Of a DNA stretch of 57,630 nt, positions 31,987 through 40,418 are shown one piece after another. Position numbers and translations under genes: made by a program. How positions within the stretch are numbered: position 1 is the stretch's first letter; each line of letters starts with the position of its first letter. Location: positions 1 to 57,630 of the forward strand of contig CAJMOH010000014.1 of assembly GCA_905215055.1 (NCBI GenBank), in the 5' to 3' direction. Source of the stretch: an uncultured bacterium (GTDB taxonomy: Bacteria > Bacillota > Clostridia > Oscillospirales > Acutalibacteraceae). The notes beneath the pieces are model-generated. The model made no database searches, had not been told where the DNA came from, and worked only from the letters and a program-made list of their open reading frames with translations.

Positions 31987-33462
31987 TCACATAGTAAAAG
32001 CAGGGCCCTCCTCTTGGGGAAGAGGGTTCTCGTCCTCCAGCAACGTGGAAGCCAGCCCCAGGACAACTCCCAGGGCGGCTCCCAAGTCCTGGCCGTTTTT
32101 CTCTGCCTGGATGCGCTCCCGGCGCTGTTCTTCGTCCTCCTCATCGTTCTCCATCACCGCAGCAGCATCCACAATGCCCCGCAGGCCAAGGCCCAGGAGA
32201 GCAGCAGCCCCAGGGTAAACCTCCGGCGAAGCTGCCGCCACCGGCGCTCCGTCTGCTGCTGAAAGTCCTCCAGCTCGTTCTTCCAGGCGGAGAACTCTTC
32301 GGACAGCTTGGAAGTAAACCGCTCTTGCTCCTTCCCAACCTGTTGTTGGAACGTCTCCCGGCTGGCTTGCTCCTTCTCCAGTTCCTCCTGGATTTGGGAC
32401 AGGGCTTGCCGGTTGTTCTGGGCCACCAGCGACAGGGCTTTCTGCACGGTCTGTTCCTGGGTTTCCTGTATCCGGGCTGCCAGTTCCTGCACCTCCTCCC
32501 AGGTGGCCAGAGGCTGCAGCTTCTGGTACAGGGTGGGCTGGAAGGTGGCGGCGTTCTGCAGCAGATTCACCATAGCCGTCCAAATGGTGTCGGGAATGGC
32601 GTATACCGTGGGTGTGTAGGGTTTCAGCTGGATCTCCGCCAGGTCTTGGGTGTTCTTCTCTAACAAGGCTTGCAGCAAGCTGTCGGAGGTGTTCTTCTCG
32701 GATGGTGAATTCATACTCCATGTTCTCCTTTCTGAATTTGTCCTGATGTAGTCGGATGTCCCGGCACTTTCGTCCGCCGGGGGTGGTGTAGGTGATGTAC
32801 TTCCGGTTGTCCTCCCAGGCCACCTGGTAACCCCGGCGCTCCATGGCGCGGAGGAAGTCCCGGCGGGTGCCGCTGCGCTCCATGGCCTGGGTAATAGCCC
32901 CCATCAGCCGGAACTTCCAGCTCTCCCCCTTCTGGGCGGCCCGGTACTCCCGAGAGGAGAGCTTGGCTCCCGGCTTCTCATACCGGGGCAATACCGAGAG
33001 CCCCTGGGCGGTGCAGATCTCATCGCTCAGGGCCCGGAGGGTCTGCAAGGTCTTGGGGGATTGCCGCAGCTTCAAGCCCGTCTCCCAGCTGACGGAGTTC
33101 ACCACAAAGTGGGAATGGAGGTGCCCGGCGTCCCGGTGAGTGGCCACCAACACCTCGAAGCCCGGCCAAGCTTTTTGGGCAAACTCCAAAGCGATGGCGT
33201 GGGCCTTCTCCAAAGTCACCGCCTCTTTTGGAGAGAAGGATTGCACGTACTGGTAGAAGTTCATGCCCTTCATCTTGCCATAGGTGCGCTTGGTGGCCAG
33301 AAATTCCTGGCAGGCATTGTCCCCCAGGCAGTGGACGCCGGTGACAAACCGCTGGCCGGTGACCGGGTCCCTGGTCTTTTTCTCCTGGCAGACGTAGCTT
33401 ATCACCCCTTTCATGGCCCCCAGGGACTGCTTCTTCTCCGGGATATACATCACCGTTGCCAT
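31987..33462 (-). CDS. MobP-type relaxase with long open C-terminal frame
   Basis: 491 residues from the ATG at 33462, which overlaps the end of mobC by 13 bp. The first about 250 residues are a MobA/VirD2-type relaxase: the metal-binding histidines are in THRDAGHLHSHFVVNSVSWE, and GFEVLVATHRD precedes them. It nicks oriT and stays on the 5' end. After residue 250 the frame stays open to 31987, but from 32714 to 32154 another frame has the coding signature (see the nested gene), so the relaxase tail there is Gly/Pro/His-rich. The last 55 codons (MENDEEDEEQRRERIQAEKN) look coding again and start exactly at the nested gene's stop, so they could also be a separate small gene. Confidence 0.85.
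   Translation of the reverse strand: MATVMYIPEKKQSLGAMKGVISYVCQEKKTRDPVTGQRFVTGVHCLGDNACQEFLATKRTYGKMKGMNFYQYVQSFSPKEAVTLEKAHAIALEFAQKAWPGFEVLVATHRDAGHLHSHFVVNSVSWETGLKLRQSPKTLQTLRALSDEICTAQGLSVLPRYEKPGAKLSSREYRAAQKGESWKFRLMGAITQAMERSGTRRDFLRAMERRGYQVAWEDNRKYITYTTPGGRKCRDIRLHQDKFRKENMEYEFTIREEHLRQLAASLVREEHPRPGGDPAETLHTHGIRHSRHHLDGYGESAAERRHLPAHPVPEAAASGHLGGGAGTGSPDTGNPGTDRAESPVAGGPEQPASPVPNPGGTGEGASQPGDVPTTGWEGARAVYFQAVRRVLRLEERAGGLSAADGAPVAAASPEVYPGAAALLGLGLRGIVDAAAVMENDEEDEEQRRERIQAEKNGQDLGAALGVVLGLASTLLEDENPLPQEEGPAFTM
32154..32714 (-). CDS. Coiled-coil protein with C-terminal membrane anchor, nested in the relaxase frame
   Basis: 186 residues in a different frame from the relaxase. Codons are the GC-ending kind used elsewhere in this element (CTG, GCC, AAG, CAG), unlike the overlapping relaxase frame. 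The product has long helices (LEKEQASRETFQQQVGKEQE, EFSAWKNELEDFQQQTERRW) and one hydrophobic helix at the end (FTLGLLLSWALACGALWMLL). The ATG has AAAGGAG 10 bp upstream. Layout and topology recall MobB of plasmid RSF1010, encoded inside mobA and membrane-bound, though no sequence match is claimed. A helper of relaxase-coupling protein contact is the best guess. Confidence 0.75.
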   Translation of the reverse strand: MNSPSEKNTSDSLLQALLEKNTQDLAEIQLKPYTPTVYAIPDTIWTAMVNLLQNAATFQPTLYQKLQPLATWEEVQELAARIQETQEQTVQKALSLVAQNNRQALSQIQEELEKEQASRETFQQQVGKEQERFTSKLSEEFSAWKNELEDFQQQTERRWRQLRRRFTLGLLLSWALACGALWMLLR

Positions 33463-33779
33463 GGGCTGCTCCTGGTAAGGCGGCACAGCTCTTCGTGCAA
33501 AGCGCCCAGCTGGTCCACCACCTCCTGGAAGTTGTAGGAGGTGAAAGCCCCGGCGTTTACCTTCTGGGCGATTTGGTTCACGTTGCTGCCCACGCGTTTC
33601 AGCTCCACCAGCAGGGGACGGGTGTCCGGCCCCAGGCAGATGGGCGTCTCCCAGGACAGGGCCACCAGGTAGTCGGTGACGCTGCGCCGGGCTTTCTTGG
33701 CCTGGGTCTGGATGCGCTCTTTCTCCGCCTGGGTCAGGCGGACGGTCAAAGTCTGGTTTCGTTTTCTTGGTTTTGTCAT
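33450..33779 (-). CDS. mobC: Mobilization relaxosome protein MobC
   Basis: 109 residues. The basic ribbon-helix-helix start (QTLTVRLTQAEKERIQTQAK) and the family motif LLVELKRVGSNVNQIAQKVN are clear. It binds oriT and helps the relaxase open it. The ATG at 33779 follows AAAGGAG; the frame upstream of it is GC-rich noise. First gene of mobC-relaxase-xis-int. Confidence 0.9.
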   Translation of the reverse strand: MTKPRKRNQTLTVRLTQAEKERIQTQAKKARRSVTDYLVALSWETPICLGPDTRPLLVELKRVGSNVNQIAQKVNAGAFTSYNFQEVVDQLGALHEELCRLTRSSPWQR

Positions 33780-34143
33780 GTGTCGTCTCCTTTCTCTTTT
33801 TGCACCTTGTTTGTAACGATTATCGGGGGCAGGGGGGGCGAGGCCCCCAAAACCAGTGCCAGGCAGGACAGCCGGGCGCTCTGCTTGCCCCGGACTAAAG
33901 TCCGGGAAAAAGGCTTTTATCCCGGAGGTTTCCTGCCTAGAACGGGAAAGGTTTTGCGTCCCTCTCAGCTCCTGCCAGGGCCGCAAGGAACGGCAGGGAC
34001 GGCGGTTTTCTCCCCACCGGTTTTGCCAGCTTCCCCAGGCCCGCTGTCTCCCCCAAAACCGGCCCCCAGCGGCCCCACAGGGCCTTTTCCGGGCCTGGGC
34101 GGGTGGTTTCTCCACCGGGCCGCTCCAGGGGCGGACAGGGGCC
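33780..34143. other. Non-coding region with candidate oriT
   Basis: No gene is supported in these 360 bp between mobC and repA, only GC-rich open frames. It holds the perfect palindrome CCCGGACT-AA-AGTCCGGG at 33889-33906 and a GGGGGC/GCCCCC pair near 33825-33846. An oriT directly upstream of mobC is the usual place, but I cannot point to a nick site. Confidence 0.35.
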
Positions 34144-35193
34144 TCACAGGGGCGCAGTCGGGCTTTTCCCGGTCCCAGGGGATTCTGCGTCACCGCCGTC
34201 ACCCTCGTCACCGGGAGGGGTGTAGAACACCTCCACCAACCGGCGGCCGTTGCTGCGGCGGTTCACAAAGCGCACTCCCTGGTCCTCCAGGCAGAACCGC
34301 CACTGCTTCATCTGCTGTTTCAGCACCTTGGCGGTGAGCTGCGTCCCGGCGTACTGGTTGAAAGCCTGGGCGAAGTCGCCGTTGCCGCCCTTGTAGGCTT
34401 TCGCCTTTTTCATAAAGCCCACCAGGGACTGCATCTCCTGGGGCAATCGCTTTTCCGGCTGCTCCAAGGTATCGGAGAGCAGCTCCCAGGAGCAGGTCTC
34501 CCGGTGGAAGCGCAGCTCCATCTCCCGGTACTCCGTGTCCCGGCCAGTGGCGTAGAAGGTGGCGCAGTCCGCGCTGCGACGGCTGCGTTCCAGGATCAAG
34601 ACGGTGTCCGCCGCTCCCACAATGCCCGTGGTGCCGGAGAGCCGGTTGAGGGGGTCGCTGTCCCCCAGCTTGCGGACGTGGTGCACCATCAGCAAAGTGA
34701 TCTTCAGCTCGTCCGCCAAAGCTTTCAGCTGGCGCACCTCCTGATAGTCGCTGCCGTAGGTCTGGTCCCCGCCAAGGGCACGCACCACGGCGAAGGTGTC
34801 CACCGCCACCAGCACAGTGTCCGGGTGTTCCCGCACAAAACGGCGAATCTCCTCCAGCAGGCCGCCGGCCATAGTCTCCGCCTGGGCGGAGAAGTAGGCG
34901 TTCCCCGGCACCTCGTCAGTGATGCGGTTCAGCCTGTCCTGCACCCGGCGGAGGGTGTCCTCCAAACACAGGTACAAGGTGGTCCCCTTCTGGGTGGGCA
35001 GAGCCCACACCGGCTCCCCTTTGGCGATGCGGACGCACCAGTCCAGCACCATCCAGGACTTGCCAATCTTGGACGCCCCGCCCAGGAAGCACACCCCCTG
35101 GGGCAGCAGCGTGTCCACACAGAAGCGGGTGGGCTCCAGGTGAAGGCCCATCAAGGTGGCGCCGTCAATGGCTTGCAGGTTTCTCTCTTCCAT
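34144..35193 (-). CDS. repA: RepA-like AAA ATPase (plasmid replicative helicase type)
   Basis: 349 residues. Walker A GGASKIGKSWMVLDW, Walker B-type VLVAVDTF, and LLMVHHVRKLGDSD, NRLSGTTGIVGAADTVLILE are the pattern of the hexameric RecA-like RepA of RSF1010 and of AAA_25 proteins on mobile elements. A C-terminal winged-helix-like stretch (FAQAFNQYAGTQLTAKVLKQ) probably binds DNA. The ATG at 35193 follows AAAGGAG. It suggests that the element can replicate after excision, with the tandem repeats upstream as candidate origin (inference). Confidence 0.82.
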   Translation of the reverse strand: MEERNLQAIDGATLMGLHLEPTRFCVDTLLPQGVCFLGGASKIGKSWMVLDWCVRIAKGEPVWALPTQKGTTLYLCLEDTLRRVQDRLNRITDEVPGNAYFSAQAETMAGGLLEEIRRFVREHPDTVLVAVDTFAVVRALGGDQTYGSDYQEVRQLKALADELKITLLMVHHVRKLGDSDPLNRLSGTTGIVGAADTVLILERSRRSADCATFYATGRDTEYREMELRFHRETCSWELLSDTLEQPEKRLPQEMQSLVGFMKKAKAYKGGNGDFAQAFNQYAGTQLTAKVLKQQMKQWRFCLEDQGVRFVNRRSNGRRLVEVFYTPPGDEGDGGDAESPGTGKSPTAPL

Positions 35194-35234
35194 AGAATCA
35201 TCTCCTTTATTTTTTCATTCCCGCCCCCGCCGGA

Positions 35235-35719
35235 GAGAGAAAAGGTGGGAGCAGTGTTTTACATTCCGGATTTCATGGAAATTCAAACCCCAAGGGCTCT
35301 CCCAAACTGCCCAGAGCGATGGTGGGACAATCCGGAAAGCGCGGGAAATTTTTCTCCCGGCAAGGGCCGGCTCTCCCGTTATACACCGGCGCATTTTTTC
35401 GGAGGGGTGGTCCTGTTCTTCTCCCCAATCCCGCAGGGAATGGGAAACACAAAAGTTCCCACCGAGAGAAAAGGTGGGAGCAGTGTTTTATATTCCAGAT
35501 TGCATGGAAATTCAAACCCCAAGGGCTTTCCCAAACCGCCTGGAGCGATGGCGGGACAACCCGGAAGACACGGAAGGTTTTTCCCACAGCGAGGGGGGAC
35601 TCTCCCGTTATGCACCGGCGCATTATGGCAGCGGGGCGGCTCTGTTCTCTCCCCCCCAATCCCGCAGGAAATGGAAACGCAAAAGCTCCCACCGAAGAAA
35701 AAGGTGGGAGTAGTGTTCA
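35235..35719. repeat. 229-bp tandem repeats, two full copies and a partial third
   Basis: Units start at 35235, 35464 and 35694 with GAGAGAAAAGGTGGGAGCAG. Each full unit contains GGAAATTCAAACCCCAAGGG, CGATGG(T/C)GGGACAA and CTCTCCCGTTAT(A/G)CACCGG. The copies differ by point changes at roughly one base in seven. No protein is supported in them; long open frames across them are side effects. Position just upstream of repA suits a replication origin or a regulatory array. Confidence 0.85.
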
Positions 35720-35879
35720 TAAAAGCAGAACCAATAGATAAAGCTGGGGGGGAAGAAAACTGAAAAGGGGTTGGGAGGAGCATCCTGCACTTTGCCGCAA
35801 CCATTGCAAATGAGGAAGCTAAAGTGTATGCCGCCGCCTGCTTTCCGAGCGGCATTTTCGTTTCCGCCGGTGAAACTTC

Positions 35880-35908
35880 TTGCTTTATTGGTGTCCAATG
35901 TATATACT
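35880..35908 (+). promoter_or_regulatory. Promoter of the AbrB-HipA pair
   Basis: TTGCTT (35880-35885), 17 bp, TATACT (35903-35908), then 19 bp to the start codon. Confidence 0.6.
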
Positions 35909-35927
35909 AATAGCAGAGGTGATGGTC

Positions 35928-36470
35928 ATGGAAGAACGCAAGGCGCAAATTCTCATCAACAGGGCAGGGGGCAACGCCGGGGCCCATTCCAAAGGCTACC
36001 GGGTGGCGCTGCCCTCTGCCTGGATAAAGAGCTTGGGTATCACCGAGAACGACCGGGAGGTGCTGCTGCAATTTGACGGGGAGTGCGTCACCCTTCGGCG
36101 GCCTGGGCCCTCCGGCTACGAGGCGTTTCTGAGAGAGGCCCGGCGCCAGGGCCACGAACTGCTCCGCCTCCACTACTATGACGGGGACACCCTGTGCACC
36201 AAAATCTGCGCGGACAAGGTGACCTGCTGCCTGGCAGTGGAAAACCTGGTGGACGACTCCCTGTCCACTGCCTTTGGGGTGAACACGTCCCCCACCTGGG
36301 AGGACTTGGAGAATTTCTTGGAGGAGCGATGCATTCCCCGCCAGCGGGACGGGTTGCAGTACTACTTGAGAGAGCTGGGCCTGGATCACTACGATCCCCT
36401 GGCCATTGTCCGCAAGACCCAGGGGCGCATGGCAGAGGACAACTGCTGGCTGGACATTGTGGAGGGATGA
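35928..36470 (+). CDS. AbrB-like DNA-binding protein, candidate antitoxin
   Basis: 180 residues. Residues about 8-48 (NRAGGNAGAHSKGYRVALPS, AWIKSLGITENDREVLLQF) have the swapped-hairpin AbrB/MazE fold pattern, followed by a longer C-terminal domain with no family I know. The ATG at 35928 has AGAGGTG upstream. Its stop overlaps the region where the HipA-like kinase begins, so the two are coupled, in the regulator-first order of toxin-antitoxin pairs. Confidence 0.65.
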   Translation: MEERKAQILINRAGGNAGAHSKGYRVALPSAWIKSLGITENDREVLLQFDGECVTLRRPGPSGYEAFLREARRQGHELLRLHYYDGDTLCTKICADKVTCCLAVENLVDDSLSTAFGVNTSPTWEDLENFLEERCIPRQRDGLQYYLRELGLDHYDPLAIVRKTQGRMAEDNCWLDIVEG

Positions 36471-36472
36471 GC

Positions 36473-37285
36473 ATGGCCATGAAACTGACCACCGGAAAAC
36501 GCATCGCGGAGACCTCCTCCAAAGGCAACCAGGAGAAGTGGCGGGAGGGCGGCCGCTGGTACAAGCTGGATCTGTTCGGCTGCGAGGGCCTGGCGGAAAC
36601 GGTTGCCTCCCGGCTGCTGGAGCACACCAACCTGGGGGAGCTGGGCTTTTCCTTCGTCCCCTACCGCATGGAGCAGCTGGAAGTTCACCGGCGCAAGCGA
36701 ACCGGCTGCTCCAGCCCGGACTTCCTCCAGGAAGGAGAGGCCATTCTCACCCTGGCGGAGCTGTTCCGCAAAGGGGTGGGGCCCGACTGGCAAGCCCAAG
36801 TCTCCCGCCTGCCCAACCTTGCCAGCCGGGTGCGGTGGATGGCGGACACCACCCGGCGGCTCACGGGCCTTGACCGGTTTGGAGAATACCTCACCGCTCT
36901 GTTCGAGGCGGACATGCTCTTTGGCAACGAAGACAGGCACCTGAACAACATTGCCGTCCTACGGCGGGGCGGCGGCTTTGCCTACTGCCCCTTCTTCGAC
37001 TTTGGGGCCGGGCTGCTCTCCAACACCCGGGACTTTCCTCTGGACATCGTCCCCAAAGCACTTGTGGGGCAGCTGCGAGCCCAGCCCCTGGGCACTCTCT
37101 TTGCCCGGCAAGTTCACGCCGCCCAGGGGGAATTCGGCCCCCAATTGCGGTGGGTTTTCACGGCTGCTGATGTCACCGCCGCCCTGGAGGAAGCACTCCC
37201 CTACTACCCCCAGCGAGACAGAGGGCTTCTCCGGGACAGGGTGGAGTGGTGTCTGAAGGTGCAGCAGAGGAAACTTCTCTCCTAG
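36473..37285 (+). CDS. HipA-like serine/threonine kinase, candidate toxin
   Basis: 270 residues. The kinase core is visible: N152-EDRHLNN (catalytic loop, as in HipA-type NxDRHxxN) and D176-FG in CPFFDFGAGLL (metal-binding). The start is TTGKRIAETSSKGNQEKW with a possible P-loop-like SSKG. It lacks the N-terminal HipB-contact domain of long HipA, as in CtkA-like short kinases. ATG codons at 36467 and 36473 are possible; GGAGGG spacing favours 36473. The partner is the AbrB-like gene. The target of phosphorylation is unknown. Confidence 0.75.
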   Translation: MAMKLTTGKRIAETSSKGNQEKWREGGRWYKLDLFGCEGLAETVASRLLEHTNLGELGFSFVPYRMEQLEVHRRKRTGCSSPDFLQEGEAILTLAELFRKGVGPDWQAQVSRLPNLASRVRWMADTTRRLTGLDRFGEYLTALFEADMLFGNEDRHLNNIAVLRRGGGFAYCPFFDFGAGLLSNTRDFPLDIVPKALVGQLRAQPLGTLFARQVHAAQGEFGPQLRWVFTAADVTAALEEALPYYPQRDRGLLRDRVEWCLKVQQRKLLS

Positions 37286-37309
37286 TCAAAGCAGAAAAAG
37301 AATGGCAAT

Positions 37310-37344
37310 CCGCCCCTTTCCCATTGCGCAGGGGGCGGGTTTTT
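37310..37344 (+). terminator. Terminator between the kinase and RNA polymerase genes
   Basis: CCGCCCC / GGGGCGG stem with GTTTTT beyond. Confidence 0.7.
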
Positions 37345-37352
37345 GCTATGCT
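37324..37352 (+). promoter_or_regulatory. Promoter of the RNA polymerase operon
   Basis: TTGCGC (37324-37329), 17 bp, TATGCT (37347-37352), placed partly in the terminator hairpin and 30 bp before the start codon. Confidence 0.5.
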
Positions 37353-37382
37353 AGAAACAGAAACTGGAAAGGAGGCCCGCCC

Positions 37383-40300
37383 ATGCCCCGCCGCTATCGG
37401 ATTTATTTGCTTTCCGCCAAGTCCATCCTGAGCTACGCCAAGGAAGAGGACGGGGCTGTTACCATCGCCCTCAACCGGGACGCCACCCGGCGGTGCGTGG
37501 TGCCCGGCCGTCAGGAGCAGGAGGAGAATGCCCTGTTCTTCCAGATCCAGTGCGCTCTCCATGGGGAGGGGTTCACCCCCACGGAAGAGTCTGGCGTCGT
37601 GGAGGACTTGTCCGCCGTCCTGTGCTATCTGGACTTCTCCGGCATCTTCGACCGGAGCCCTGCCTCGTCCCGGGTGGCACGGCTCCAAGCCCTGGCGGAG
37701 ACGATGTTCCGGCCGGAGGGCGTCACCCTGGACTTGGGAGACGGTCCCCAGCAGTACGCCGCCTTTGAGCGCTCCAACTCCATGAGCCGTCAGGGCAGGC
37801 TCTCCTTCCTCCGGGCGGATTTGTGGGAGACGGTGCGGCGGCGCATTATGCTGGATTTGGAGCTGGGCCAGTGCCAGCTCTCCAAACTCTACGCCTACAA
37901 CGGGCTCATGCTCTCCACCGGCATCCGAGTGGAGGGCATGGAGATTGACAGGCCCCACCGGGTCATTGTGGTGGACAACCATACCCTGCAGCGCAGCGCC
38001 AGGGTCATCACCGTAGAGGATGTGGGCGGCACGGACAGCGTGCGCCGCTACCGCCGGGTGGAGCGGGTGGAGGACTTTTCCGTCACCGAGTTTGACGGGG
38101 AGGGCCTCATCTCCAAAGAGTACGCCGCCCGGCTCAACAAAACGCTGGGCGGCCGCCACACCTCCTTTCAGATTCGGCTCCCCTTTGTGAAGGGGATGCT
38201 CCACCAGGTGGATTTTCACGACTTCTTCCGCTCCGCAGGCACCACGCACCTCACCGACCTGTGGGGCGTAAATCACCCGGTGGCGAAGGTGGACGTCATC
38301 CTCACCAAGAGCATGTTCAAAGGCTACGGCTGGCTGACGGAAAACGGCAAGTCCTGGGAGGATTACTGGGCGGCCTTTCGCAAGTACCGCCACGCCCTGT
38401 ATGTGACCAACACCAGCAAAGAGCGGCCCCAGGGGTTCACCCAGCTGAACTACCAGTTTCTCACCACCCTGTCCATGACTGGGGAGGAATTTCGTCCCCG
38501 GGACTAACCGGACGGCTGGGAGCACAGCCCGAAGGAGGACGCCCGCCAGTGGCTGACGAAGGCCACGGAGACAGAGTATTACAAGCTGCGGGCGGACGCA
38601 GCTTACCGCCGCCAGGTGTTCACCCGGCAGGCAGGCTGGTGGGGCGCCGACCGCAAAAGCCGGGCCTACCTTCTGGGTAAGCTGCTGGAAAAGAACCCTG
38701 CTTTCATCGGAGAGTCGGTGTACCAGGAGCAGCTGGAGGACATGGCCCAGCGGCTTTTAAAAGACTACGCCCTGGGCAGGCTGCAGGTGGCGGGAGACGT
38801 CCGGTTCCTCTCCGGGGACTTGCTGCGGTTTCTGGTGATGCTGTTGGATGTGGTCCCCGAAAAGCTCACCAAGTCCCAGCGGACTTTCCTGTCTGTCGCC
38901 CTGTCCACGGAGTTTCAAGGCCACGCCTTTTACGCGCCCCGGCCCGGCTACAAGGGCAAGTCCGCCTGCACCATTCTCCGCAATCCCCACATCGCCCGGA
39001 ACGAGGAAATCCTCCTCGACCCCTACCGCCCGGTGGAGCAGATGCGCAAGCACTACCTGGGCCACCTCACCGATGTGGTGATGGTCAGCTCCTTCATGTA
39101 CGCCGCCGAGCGGCTAGGCGGTGCGGACTTTGACGGGGACATGGTCAAGACCATCGCCGACCCCATTGTCAACCGGTGTGTGGAGCGCAACTACGAGTCT
39201 GAGAAGCTGGACAACATAGACAACCTGCCCTTTTTGAAAATCCCCTCCATCCAGGCCCGCATCCAGGACGCCGGGGACTGGCGGACCCGGTTCCAGACGG
39301 TGCGGGACACCTTCTCCTCCCGTGTGGGACAGATCTCCAACGCCGCCCTGGCCCGGAGCGTCATCGCCTACAACGAAAACTCCCAGGCAGAGGAGCGCCA
39401 GCAGGCCCGGGAAGAGGTGGAGACGCTGGCCATTCTCACCGGCTTGGAAATCGACTCCGCCAAAAGCGGCGTGAAGCCCGACCTGTCCCCCTACCTGGGC
39501 AAGCCCCGCAAACAAAAGAACCTGTTTCTCACCTACAAGTATCAGATGGAGGGCAAGGCAGAAAAAAGAAAAGGGGCCTGGTCCCCCGCCAAACAGGCCA
39601 AGGACTTCCTCCGCTCCACCGATTGGGAGCAGGTAGACGCCAACCTGGAGCGGCTGCCCTACCTGGCCTGGCAGCTGGAAGAACACACTCCCAAGCTGCG
39701 GGAGCCCTCCCAGCCGGACGAGGCGCTGTTCAGCTTTGCCCAAGACCCCCAGTGGAAAGAGAAACTGCCCCAGGCCTCCCGCAAGCTGGTGGAGGAGATT
39801 GTTTTGGAGTACCAGCGGTGCCTGGGCCGCATCCGTGTCAGCATGGCTCCTGTCCGGGAGCAGCCCCACCGCACGGATGTGGAGCGCATCCTGTACGCCC
39901 GGGGCCAGGAGGAACTGGTGACGGCAGAGGAGCTGTACGCCGCCTTCTCCGCCCTGGAACCGGAACAGGTGACGGCCCTGCTGGAACAAATCCGGGAACA
40001 GGTGTGGCAGTTCCTGCCTCCTGGGGAGCGGGAGGACTTCCTCCGGGAACATCTGCCCGGTGACATTGTAGACGCCTATGGAGAGCTGCTCTGCGACTTC
40101 CGGGCGGGAGGCTACCGGATTCTAGGGGACTTGCTGCTGGATGTGGAGCGGGAAAATCGCCTGGAAACCAGCCGCCAGCTCCACCGGGCGGGGGACTCGG
40201 AGCAGATGGAAGAAATGCTGCGGAGTTACGAAAATAAGACGGCCCGGGAGTCCTACCGGGAGGCGGCGGCACGGGGCTGCCGCCGGTACCTGGAACGGCA

Positions 40301-40418
40301 CATCCAGCCCAAGCTGGCGGTGCAGTGCGCCGCGGCGTTGGGAAAACGCAGTTTCCTGTGGGACGTGCTGCTGGACGCTGTTTTGGCCACCGCCCGAAAG
40401 GAGGAGCGCCGTGATTGA
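37383..40418 (+). CDS. YonO-like single-chain two-barrel RNA polymerase, interrupted by an in-frame TAA at 38505-38507
   Basis: One frame of 1012 codons with a single stop after residue 374. The first barrel motif is FQIRLPFVKGMLHQVDFHDF, with K270 in the place of the catalytic-site lysine of QDE-1-type polymerases (QxRxxxxKGxxxxxD), then VDVILTKSMFKGYGWL. The second barrel has RNPHIARNEEILLDPY, YLGHLTDVVMVSSFMY and GGADFDGDMVKTIADP, where D582-x-D584-x-D586 is the metal-binding DxDGD motif shared by beta-prime, YonO and eukaryotic RdRPs. The ATG at 37383 follows GGAGG. The stop lies exactly between the barrels, so two chains, readthrough or a dead gene are all possible. AAGGAGG at 38532-38538 follows the stop, but no good in-frame start does. 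Confidence 0.85.

Noticed and set aside
35235..35719. CRISPR array
   Set aside because: The units are 229 bp long and nearly contiguous, with no short repeat-spacer pattern; no cas genes are present.
33856..35763. 635-residue plus-strand frame across mobC-repA spacer, repA and the tandem repeats
   Set aside because: Runs antisense to repA and through non-coding repeats; composition is Pro/Gly/Arg noise.
37173..38525. 450-residue minus-strand frame opposite the RNA polymerase
   Set aside because: Antisense shadow; the plus strand has both barrel motifs and a good ribosome binding site.
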